DNA of 64,000 bases from Methanospirillum lacunae (GTDB lineage Archaea; Halobacteriota; Methanomicrobia; Methanomicrobiales; Methanospirillaceae). Where the stretch lies: positions 40,858 through 104,857 of the forward strand of contig NZ_QGMY01000016.1 in the NCBI RefSeq assembly GCF_003173355.1. Direction: 5' to 3'. Below, piece by piece: positions 57,104 to 64,000 of this stretch. Each line of letters begins with the position of its first letter. The first letter of the stretch is position 1. The notes below the pieces were generated by a model. The model did not search any database, was not told the origin of the DNA, and saw only the letters and a program-made list of their open reading frames with translations. A program made the position numbers and the translations under genes.

Positions 57104-59284
57104 TTATCCGGAACCTGCCTGCTTTATTGAGAGAGAGATACGTCGCCTCTGACTGTCAATCCCAATCACTTTCACCCTGACTCGCTGGCGGATGGTAACC
57201 ACATCAGCCGGGTCCTGGACATACTGATCGGCAAGTTCACTGATGTGCACGAGGCCGCTTTCTGATAATCCAATGTTGACAAAAGCACCAAATTTGGTTA
57301 CGTTTGTTATGACACCATCAAGCATCATACCTTCTTTAAGATCTTCAAACGTGGTGACCTGATCAGCATACACCGGAGGTTCAAATACACCCCTCGGATC
57401 CCGGCCAGGACGGATGAGCTCCTCGCAGATATCATGCAGGGTCGGAATTCCACAGGTATCAGAGACAAATGATTCCAGATCTATCTGTCTGACTAGTGAT
57501 TCGTTGCCGATAAGGTCTCCGGGTTTCGCATTGATACGTGCTGCCATATCTGCCACCAGGGGATATCGCTCAGGATGAACTCCGGTGTTATCAAGGGGGT
57601 TTATTCCATCACGAATCCGGAGAAAACCTGCAGCCTGTTCAAAGGTTTTCTCTCCAATACCCTTTACGAGTTTGATCTCTTCGCGACTTGTGAAGGGGCC
57701 ATTCTTTTCACGGTGCCTGACAATTTCCTGTGCAAGCCTTGGATTCAGGCCAGATACATATGATAATAGTGAGGGTGAGGCAGAATTGAGGTCAACTCCA
57801 ACCTCGTTGACTACCGATTTCACGATTTCTTCAAGTCGTGCCTTGAGCATATCAGGATCGATATCATGCTGATACTGACCGACACCGATGGAACACGGTT
57901 CAATCTTGACCATTTCAGCAAGCGGGTCCAGGAGTCGCCTGCCGATAGAGACTGCTCCACGCATGGTAACATCCATATCAGGCAGTTCCATTCTGCCAAG
58001 TTCTGATGCAGAGTAGATAGAAGCTCCCTGCTCGTAGACAGAAACCACGGATATTTCTTCAGACAGGCCAAGATTTCTGATAAACTGCCATGTCTCTCTC
58101 CCTGCAGTCCCGTCACCGACTGCAATGACCTGGACCTGATGCCTGTTTACCAGATCACGAATAGTGTGTGCTGATCCGGATGGATCAGGCCTTGGGTCAT
58201 GAGGAAAAATCGTTGCAGTCTCAAGGGGGAGTCCTTCTGCATTCAGGACAATAACCTTGCACCCGGTTCGAAACCCGGGATCTATTGCCAGCACTCTTTT
58301 CGAACCAAGAGGAGGAGACCGGATTAGAGCACGCAGGTTTGATGCAAAAACCCGTGCTGCTTCTTCATCTGCACGTTCCTTGAGTTCATTTCGAAGTTCA
58401 CGTTCTAATGAAGGAGCCAGGAGGCGATGATACCCGTCAGTCAGAGCATCCATAACACATTCAACAGCGGGGCCGGAACCTGAAAGATATTGATCTGCTA
58501 TCAGACTGATGCCGGTTTTCGGATCAGGACCTATCTTTGCAGAGAGAAGACCTTCCTCTTCACCCCTGAAGATTGCCAGAACACGATGGGACGGGATTGA
58601 ACTCGCCGATTCAGATGTACCAACGTATTCTCTCCATTTTCCTGCATCACCACCGGTTCCCCGTGCTGCTGAAACATCCAGACGTGATGATTTTTTGAAA
58701 ACTTCACGGACATTCTGGCGGACCAGTGGATCTTCGCTCACATCTCCGGCAATGATATCTTCAGCACCGGCGAGTGCGGCCTGTGCTGTCAGAACTTCCA
58801 GATCAGGGTTGATAAACCGTGAAGCTTCTGTGAGAGGATCGATTCGTGCATCCTGCGTAAGAAGAAGATCTGCAAGCGGCTGAAGTCCCTGTTCACGTGC
58901 CCGATCAGCCCGGGTTTTTCTCCTGGGTTTATAGGGGAGATAAAGATCTTCGAGCTCTGCAAGGGTTCCTGCCTCAAGAATATTCTGCTTAAGATCAGGA
59001 GTGAGACGTCCGAGTTCTGATATTTTTGTGAGAATAACGTCCCTGCGTTCTTCCAGCTTTCTGATCCTCTCAAGATGTGTCGCCAGTGAGAAGATCATCC
59101 CGTCGTCAAGAGAACCTGTTGCCTCTTTCCGGTATCGCGCTATGAAAGGAACAGTTGCCCCGCTGTCGAGCAGATCGATACAGGCTGCTGCCTGCCTTAC
59201 CGGTATTCCAAGAGCTGCTCCGACCAGTTCATGTATCCTCCAGGTGTGATGAACTGACTGAGATATTTCGCCTACTTCCCCCAT
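57104..59284 (-). CDS. tex: Tex-like RNA-binding protein
   Basis: A 726-residue transcription-associated protein. The order is helical N-terminal domain (VPFIARYRKEATGSLDDG), YqgF-like nuclease fold (RVLAIDPGFRTGCKVIVL), HhH pair (SYVSGLNPRLAQEIV) and a C-terminal S1 domain (FGAFVNIGLSESGLVHISE). I chose the ATG at 59284, preceded by AGGCAGGA, over the longer frame from 59311. Homologues are mainly bacterial; some methanogens carry it, perhaps by old transfer. Confidence 0.93.
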   Translation of the reverse strand: MGEVGEISQSVHHTWRIHELVGAALGIPVRQAAACIDLLDSGATVPFIARYRKEATGSLDDGMIFSLATHLERIRKLEERRDVILTKISELGRLTPDLKQNILEAGTLAELEDLYLPYKPRRKTRADRAREQGLQPLADLLLTQDARIDPLTEASRFINPDLEVLTAQAALAGAEDIIAGDVSEDPLVRQNVREVFKKSSRLDVSAARGTGGDAGKWREYVGTSESASSIPSHRVLAIFRGEEEGLLSAKIGPDPKTGISLIADQYLSGSGPAVECVMDALTDGYHRLLAPSLERELRNELKERADEEAARVFASNLRALIRSPPLGSKRVLAIDPGFRTGCKVIVLNAEGLPLETATIFPHDPRPDPSGSAHTIRDLVNRHQVQVIAVGDGTAGRETWQFIRNLGLSEEISVVSVYEQGASIYSASELGRMELPDMDVTMRGAVSIGRRLLDPLAEMVKIEPCSIGVGQYQHDIDPDMLKARLEEIVKSVVNEVGVDLNSASPSLLSYVSGLNPRLAQEIVRHREKNGPFTSREEIKLVKGIGEKTFEQAAGFLRIRDGINPLDNTGVHPERYPLVADMAARINAKPGDLIGNESLVRQIDLESFVSDTCGIPTLHDICEELIRPGRDPRGVFEPPVYADQVTTFEDLKEGMMLDGVITNVTKFGAFVNIGLSESGLVHISELADQYVQDPADVVTIRQRVRVKVIGIDSQRRRISLSIKQAGSG

Positions 59285-59368
59285 CTTCCTGCCTGATAAT
59301 TCTAAACACATAGGAGTGCTATCCTGAAAACAGATCGCTAAAAAAAGAATTAAAAAAGGTACGGAATA

Positions 59369-60181
59369 TTATTCCATCTTGTACTTCTGAACCAGGGCCT
59401 TCCAGTCAGGAGAAGCCATGAGGTGATCAAGACCTGTGTTCAGTTTCTTAAGCAGTTCAGCATCAGACTTGCGGACTGCGATACCAAACTGTTCATTTGT
59501 CTCAATTGAGCCAATCTTCTGAACAGGTTTTCCTTCGATGATATCATTTATGACCGTGCTGTCGTAAATCACCGCATCAGTTCTTCCTGCTACCAGGTCT
59601 TCTACTGCAAGGGGAGTATTGTCGTACTGTTTCAGGTTATCAGCAGACATGAGGCTCTTATTCACAAGGTTATCCTCGACCCAGATGGCTGCAGTACATC
59701 CCCTCTGGGTACCGATGGTTGCTTTTCCACTTTTTACCTGGTCCATAGTGATCGGTGATCCCTGTTTGGTAACAACCGTCTGGTTTACGGTCCAGTATGG
59801 CTTGCTGAAATCTACTTTCTCTTTCCGCTCATCAGTAATGGTCATACCAGCATAGACCATATCAATCTTGTTTGCATTCAGGGCCGGAATGATTCCATCC
59901 CATGCAATTCCCTGAAACTCAGCCTCAAATCCCTGATCTTTGGCGATCCATTTGAGTGATTCAACATCAAATCCGGTTGGCTCACCCTTTTCACTCATCA
60001 TCGTAAACGGAGGATACACCGGATCAATTCCAACACGGTAGACCTGTTTTGTTCCCGGAGAGGTATTGTCAGAGGATACTTTCTTTTCCTGAACCCCGGA
60101 CTGGGTTGAAGAGGTACATCCTGCTGTAAGAAGCAGGAGGATAAGACCCAGACATGCCAGAGATATCAACACACCTTTCAT
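59369..60181 (-). CDS. Polar amino-acid ABC transporter binding lipoprotein (1)
   Basis: A 270-residue family 3 solute-binding protein. A lipobox (LLLTAGCTSS) anchors it by Cys near residue 22. The binding lobes have RVGIDPVYPPFTMM, GFDVESLKWIA, AGMTITDERKEKVDFS and RGCTAAIWVEDN. It is nearly a twin of the gene at 60.3 kb, divergently transcribed. No permease follows on its own strand, so it probably shares the permeases at 61-63 kb. Confidence 0.9.
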   Translation of the reverse strand: MKGVLISLACLGLILLLLTAGCTSSTQSGVQEKKVSSDNTSPGTKQVYRVGIDPVYPPFTMMSEKGEPTGFDVESLKWIAKDQGFEAEFQGIAWDGIIPALNANKIDMVYAGMTITDERKEKVDFSKPYWTVNQTVVTKQGSPITMDQVKSGKATIGTQRGCTAAIWVEDNLVNKSLMSADNLKQYDNTPLAVEDLVAGRTDAVIYDSTVINDIIEGKPVQKIGSIETNEQFGIAVRKSDAELLKKLNTGLDHLMASPDWKALVQKYKME

Positions 60182-60266
60182 GATATTGAGAAGATAGGAA
60201 ACCCAGACATGTAATTATTACCTGCGCAAAATACGTGGAGATAGTTTCCTCTCGAAATCTCATAAC

Positions 60267-60280
60267 ATATTTTATATATA
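60267..60280 (+). promoter_or_regulatory. TATA-like element between the divergent binding-protein genes
   Basis: A stretch of ATATTTTATATATA lies about 75 bases before the plus-strand start. It is the most AT-rich part of the 145-base divergent gap and may serve either gene. Confidence 0.4.
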
Positions 60281-60346
60281 GGACCTGCTATCACAGGTGC
60301 ATCATAGATCACAATTTCTATTACAGTGCCGATCAAACAATCTTCG

Positions 60347-61159
60347 ATGGATAGGAGAATCATTTCAATCCTGGTTATTTTTATAGTAGTTGGTGCAGTC
60401 TGTTTTTGCGGATGTACTCAAAGTACCAATACCGCTGATAAATCTGTAAAAAGTGCAGATAATGCATCTACTGACCAGAAGAAGACATATATCGTGGGCA
60501 TAGATGGAGAATACCCACCGTATAGTTTTATTGACAAAAACGGAACTGCCCAGGGATTTGATGTTGAGTCAATCCAGTGGATAGGAAACAAACTTGGATT
60601 TAATGTAAAGATCCAGCCTATCGCATGGGATGGAATCATTCCTGCCCTGAATGCCAAGAAGATCGACATGGTCTACTCCGGAATGACCATCACCGATGAG
60701 CGCAAGCAGCAGGTAAACTTCAGCAAGCCGTACTATAAAGTAAATCAGTCAGTTGCTGTTCACAATGACAGTACACTCACACTTGATGACTTTAAGGCAG
60801 GGAAAGGAAAAATCGGAGCACAGCGTGGAACTACCGGAGCATTCTGGGTAGAAGAGAACCTCGTTAATAAGAGTGTTATCCAGGCTGATCAGCTTGTCAC
60901 TTATGACAACTTCCCACTGGCTGCAACCGATCTCCAGAATAAACGCATTGACTTTGCAATCTATGACCGTCCACCAATGCTGGATGCCATCGCTGACAAG
61001 CCACTGCACCTGGTTGGTGAGATTGATACCGGTGAAGAGTACGGAGTTGCTATCCGAAAAGATGACACCGAACTGCTGAACACCATAAACAAAGGATTAG
61101 ACCTGCTCCATGAGTCTCCGGACTGGGCAGCACTAAAGAAGAAGTACAAGATGGAATAA
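60347..61159 (+). CDS. Polar amino-acid ABC transporter binding lipoprotein (2)
   Basis: A 270-residue family 3 binding protein. The lipobox region reads GAVCFCGCTQ, with three Cys close together. It shares with its twin IVGIDGEYPPYSF, GFDVESIQWIG, GMTITDERKQQVNFS and RGTTGAFWVEEN. ATG 60347 is used; a GTG at 60326 would add seven residues. It precedes the permease genes by about 95 bases and should deliver amino acids to them. Confidence 0.9.
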   Translation: MDRRIISILVIFIVVGAVCFCGCTQSTNTADKSVKSADNASTDQKKTYIVGIDGEYPPYSFIDKNGTAQGFDVESIQWIGNKLGFNVKIQPIAWDGIIPALNAKKIDMVYSGMTITDERKQQVNFSKPYYKVNQSVAVHNDSTLTLDDFKAGKGKIGAQRGTTGAFWVEENLVNKSVIQADQLVTYDNFPLAATDLQNKRIDFAIYDRPPMLDAIADKPLHLVGEIDTGEEYGVAIRKDDTELLNTINKGLDLLHESPDWAALKKKYKME

Positions 61160-61254
61160 CTCATTTCATCTCTTTTGAACACATACACTATTTTGAATCC
61201 TCTTATGTTCATATGTGACATGCAGAATCCTGCGGATATTTCACCTCTAATGAT

Positions 61255-61953
61255 ATGGATTTCTGGAGGGGAATTGTGGATCCACTGACAATTCTCATTG
61301 ACTGGTTTCCCTATCTGCTTTCAGGTATATTCATCACGGTTGGTCTCGTGGCAGTTGCCCTGCTGATAGGAATCATACTGGGGCTTCCTATGGCACTCGG
61401 GCAGGTATATGGAAAACACCTCATCAGATCGGTCATTTCAATATATGTCTGGTTTTTCCGTGGTCTTCCGGTTCTGGTTCTGCTGTTTCTCTTCTATTTT
61501 GGTATTTTTCCAGGGCTGGGCCTCGATCTTCCTGCTTTTGTAGTAGGTGCTGTGGTGCTCGGCCTTCGAGGAGCTGCGTATCAGTCACAGATCTTCAGAG
61601 GTGCAATACAGTCGATAGCCGAAGGACAGATGACTGCTGCACGATCTCTGGGGATGAGCAGAGCTCAGGCAATCAGATCAATTATTCTACCACAGGCAAT
61701 GCGGATTGCCCTGCCTGGCTGGTCTAATGAATATCCTGAGATCCTGACAGAGTCGTCAATATGTTATGCAATAGGTGTTGCAGAGCTCCTTACACGATCT
61801 TCACAGATTGTTTCGCAGACCTATGTCACGATGCCCATCTATCTCGCCTGTGCTGTGATGTTTATCCTGCTCAGCTATGCCGGGACCCACCTTATCCAAA
61901 GACTTGAAAAGCGGATCGCCATACCTGGTTTTGGTCCGGGGAGTTCATCATAA
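61255..61953 (+). CDS. Amino-acid ABC transporter permease (1)
   Basis: A 232-residue inner-membrane permease of the HisMQ type with about five membrane helices. The EAA loop that meets the ATPase reads [18 protein letters not shown]. It ends one base before the ATPase gene. The third gene after it is a second permease, so the pair may form a heterodimer. Confidence 0.93.
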   Translation: MDFWRGIVDPLTILIDWFPYLLSGIFITVGLVAVALLIGIILGLPMALGQVYGKHLIRSVISIYVWFFRGLPVLVLLFLFYFGIFPGLGLDLPAFVVGAVVLGLRGAAYQSQIFRGAIQSIAEGQMTAARSLGMSRAQAIRSIILPQAMRIALPGWSNEYPEILTESSICYAIGVAELLTRSSQIVSQTYVTMPIYLACAVMFILLSYAGTHLIQRLEKRIAIPGFGPGSSS

Positions 61954-61954
61954 T

Positions 61955-62707
61955 ATGTCAGAATCAGAGTTTATTCTCAAGGTCGAAGATATACGCAAGT
62001 CCTTCGGCAGCTCGGAAGTCCTGAAGGGTGTCTCATTTAATGTTAAAAAAGGTGAGACGATCTGTTTTATCGGCCCTTCTGGTACAGGAAAGAGTACACT
62101 TCTCCGGTGTATCAATCAACTCACCATTCCGGATAGCGGGAAAGTGCTTCTGAACGGAGAAGAGGTCACTCATTCAGGCTCACAGATCAACCATTTCAGG
62201 CAGAAGATCGGGATGGTTTTTCAGAACTTCTTCCTCTTTGATCATCTCACAGCGGTCAGGAATGTTGAGATTGCACTCCTGAAAGTCAAAGGGATGAATG
62301 CAAAGGATGCAAGAGCAAAGGCAATGAAAGAACTTCAGCAGGTGGGTATGGCTGAATGGGCAGATCATTTTCCTGCTGAACTTTCAGGTGGTCAGGCACA
62401 GCGTGTTTCTATCGCTCGTGCATTAGCCATGGATCCAGATGTCATGCTTTTTGATGAACCAACGAGTGCCCTAGATCCTGAACTGACCCGTGAGGTTCTT
62501 GAGGTCATGAAAAAACTTGCACTTGATGGTATGACTATGCTGGTTGTTACCCATGAGATGGGATTTGCCTGCTCTGTTGCAAACCAGATCCTGTTCATGG
62601 AGCATGGAGTCATTAAAGAGCAGGGAAGTCCGCAGGTCCTTTTGAATGATCCAAAGTTTGAACGGTGTAAGGCATTCATCGGGCAGTTTCGGGAGTTTTC
62701 ACAGTAG
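61955..62707 (+). CDS. Amino-acid ABC transporter ATP-binding protein
   Basis: A 250-residue ATPase that powers the permeases on each side. Walker A is [13 protein letters not shown], the signature [10 protein letters not shown], Walker [15 protein letters not shown] and the switch [11 protein letters not shown] 61955 follows the permease stop by one base. A longer frame from 61877 overlaps the permease and is not supported. Confidence 0.95.
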   Translation: MSESEFILKVEDIRKSFGSSEVLKGVSFNVKKGETICFIGPSGTGKSTLLRCINQLTIPDSGKVLLNGEEVTHSGSQINHFRQKIGMVFQNFFLFDHLTAVRNVEIALLKVKGMNAKDARAKAMKELQQVGMAEWADHFPAELSGGQAQRVSIARALAMDPDVMLFDEPTSALDPELTREVLEVMKKLALDGMTMLVVTHEMGFACSVANQILFMEHGVIKEQGSPQVLLNDPKFERCKAFIGQFREFSQ

Positions 62708-62712
62708 GGATC

Positions 62713-63369
62713 ATGGATTCGATTACCTTCCTTGTTGACATTATTGCTCCTGCCTTCTGGAACGGATTACTTGTAACTCTCTCCCTCATAGCAGTAACAG
62801 CACCAATCGGGTTTGCTCTTGGCATCATCATAGCATGTGGCCGGGTGTATGGAGGAAAAGTTGTATCAAAAATCTTTCAGGGGTATACCATCTTTTTCAA
62901 GGGTTGCCCGCTCCTCTTATTGTTGTTTATTCTGTATTTCGGACTACCACCGTATGGAATTACCCTGAGTCCATTTGTGGCATCAGTCATCGGGTTTATT
63001 CTCTGCAACAGTGCTTACAATTCTGAATATGTCAGAGGGGCAATCCTTTCTGTGAAAGAAGGGCAGATTACTGCTGCAAAGGCACTTGGGATGACGCGAA
63101 ACCAGGCAATCCGGTTTGTTGTTCTCCCCCAGGCTCTTCGGAGAGCAATCCCGGGAATATCAAATGAGTTTATTTACCTGATCAAGTATTCATCGCTGGC
63201 ATACATGATCACCGTCATTGAACTGACCGGTGCCGGGAAACTTATTGCAACAAAATATTTTGCATACAATGAGACGTTTTTTGCCCTGGCAATCGTGTAT
63301 CTGGCACTCGTGACCATAACGACATTTGGTGCTAATGCCATAGAAAGGAAGTTTTCAATTCCCGGGTAA
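62713..63369 (+). CDS. Amino-acid ABC transporter permease (2)
   Basis: A 218-residue permease related to the one at 61.3 kb. The EAA loop is TAAKALGMTRNQAIRFVV. It begins six bases after the ATPase stop and ends the operon before a T-rich terminator. Confidence 0.93.
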   Translation: MDSITFLVDIIAPAFWNGLLVTLSLIAVTAPIGFALGIIIACGRVYGGKVVSKIFQGYTIFFKGCPLLLLLFILYFGLPPYGITLSPFVASVIGFILCNSAYNSEYVRGAILSVKEGQITAAKALGMTRNQAIRFVVLPQALRRAIPGISNEFIYLIKYSSLAYMITVIELTGAGKLIATKYFAYNETFFALAIVYLALVTITTFGANAIERKFSIPG

Positions 63370-63371
63370 AA

Positions 63372-63381
63372 TTTTTTTTTT
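63372..63381 (+). terminator. T-run terminator after the ABC operon
   Basis: A run of ten T begins three bases after the permease stop; another T run stands at 63420-63428. No hairpin is needed for archaeal termination at such runs. Confidence 0.5.
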
Positions 63382-63685
63382 GTGAGACTGGAGTCATATC
63401 AGTATCTTATTATCGCTCGTTTTTTTTTCGTTGACATGTTTCATTTAGGGGGCATAATGAGAGAACTGATCATACCTCTCTTCCTCCATGAAAAATCCAG
63501 TAGAGTGGATGATGAATTGATCACATTACGAACGTAGGTATGGAGAGCTTAGCGCCTTTGGAATTTGTCGATAGGAAAGATATGTTATTGATCAGGTACT
63601 TGCAAATCCTCTGCAGTGGGAGGCTGGAAATACTCTATGAGTCATTGGGGTGTTGGGTTTTTACGATTTTTTTCAATAACTCAAA
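63382..63685. other. Gap with no gene seen
   Basis: About 300 bases with a second T run and short stray open frames. I see no domain, tRNA or repeat. Confidence 0.45.
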
Positions 63686-64000
63686 TCAGTTCATCAACCC
63701 TTTGATCTGTAGGGCTAGTGTTTCATAGCCATGTCCAGATGCCAGATCATATGCTTCGTGAATCATGACATCCGCCTCGAGAGTCTTTCCTTGCTGATTT
63801 AGGATCAATGACTGGTTAGCAAGAGATATAGCAAGAGATTCAACTTTACCCAATTCACGGCAGATACGTTCTTTCTCCTTGTGGAGTTTCATCGCACCGT
63901 CAAGGTCACCACGAGCCTTCAGGATCAAAGCCTGGTTACCAAGCGATGCCTGCAGACCATCAACATTACCCAATTCACGGCAGATACGTTCCTGTTCTTT
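63686..64000 (-). CDS. TPR-repeat protein, cut by the window edge
   Basis: Only the C-terminal end is present; the frame is open to the last base of the window. It encodes tetratricopeptide-like repeats of 40 residues: KEQERICRELGNV and KEKERICRELGKV start adjacent copies and QALILKARGDL and QSLILNQQGKT the matching helices. At the DNA level a 25-base block recurs exactly 120 bases apart (about 63847 and 63967). Such proteins usually scaffold other proteins. Confidence 0.82.
   Translation of the reverse strand, partial: KEQERICRELGNVDGLQASLGNQALILKARGDLDGAMKLHKEKERICRELGKVESLAISLANQSLILNQQGKTLEADVMIHEAYDLASGHGYETLALQIKGLMN

Overview
The window is chromosomal DNA from a methanogenic euryarchaeon, most likely Methanomicrobiales and probably close to Methanospirillum. 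The domain assignment rests on gene content: a thermosome, deoxyhypusine synthase, TiaS, RPA-type single-strand binding protein, a CTP-dependent riboflavin kinase, an archaeal HMG-CoA synthase/thiolase/DUF35 cluster and CbiZ, together with archaeal TATA boxes 25-35 bases upstream of genes. The genus is an inference from overall character (mid-40s percent GC by eye, many PAS/MCP/TPR and secreted repeat proteins); no rRNA is present to prove it.

Layout. 0.1-0.8 kb: a DUF308 membrane protein and tRNA-Gly(GCC) on the minus strand. 1.0-6.7 kb: a tight, overlapping tetrapyrrole operon (precorrin-2 dehydrogenase, hemA, hemB, hemL, hemC, cobA) that takes glutamyl-tRNA to precorrin-2 and siro-type products for cobalamin, F430 and siroheme; hemD is not in it. 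6.8-11.8 kb: two paralogous secreted Cys-containing proteins, a DUF1015 protein, RimI and a secreted CARDB-CAP protein. 11.8-15.2 kb: a soluble REC-PAS-PAS-MCP receptor and a CheW, separated by about 590 bases that hold a strong candidate structured RNA. 15.3-17.9 kb: thermosome and an HTH regulator. 18.0-28.1 kb: DUF2079 membrane protein, tiaS, a tautomerase, deoxyhypusine synthase, pyrF, a stand-alone NrdD-like glycyl-radical module, cbiZ, a six-OB-fold RPA with its partner, and an Mrr endonuclease. 28.1-30.2 kb: an odd AT-rich patch in which a decayed partial copy of ribB and a lone secreted protein lie before the intact ribB-ribK pair. 31.6-35.7 kb: malQ and a GH57 protein for alpha-glucan metabolism. 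35.9-43.2 kb: secreted acetolactate decarboxylase, Hsp20, the HTH/HMG-CoA synthase/thiolase/DUF35 mevalonate operon, a PAS-STAS protein preceded by a structured leader, and malic enzyme. 43.4-49.7 kb: a seven-repeat PKD surface protein, nicotinate phosphoribosyltransferase, a methyltransferase, a LysE exporter, a sequon-packed small secreted protein and a STAS protein. 49.9-59.3 kb (all minus): a heterodimeric ABC exporter, MscL, a fused N-carbamoylputrescine amidase-agmatine deiminase, an EamA transporter with a histidine-rich tail, and Tex. 59.4-63.4 kb: a polar amino-acid ABC transporter with two divergent binding proteins. The right edge cuts a TPR protein.

Most genes are housekeeping. 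The observations most worth checking are the roughly 124-nt structured RNA near 14.52-14.64 kb, the GH57 gene that lacks any ATG/GTG/TTG start ahead of its catalytic N-terminus, the lone glycyl-radical domain, the duplicated six-OB RPA, the AguB-AguA fusion and the partial ribB duplication.
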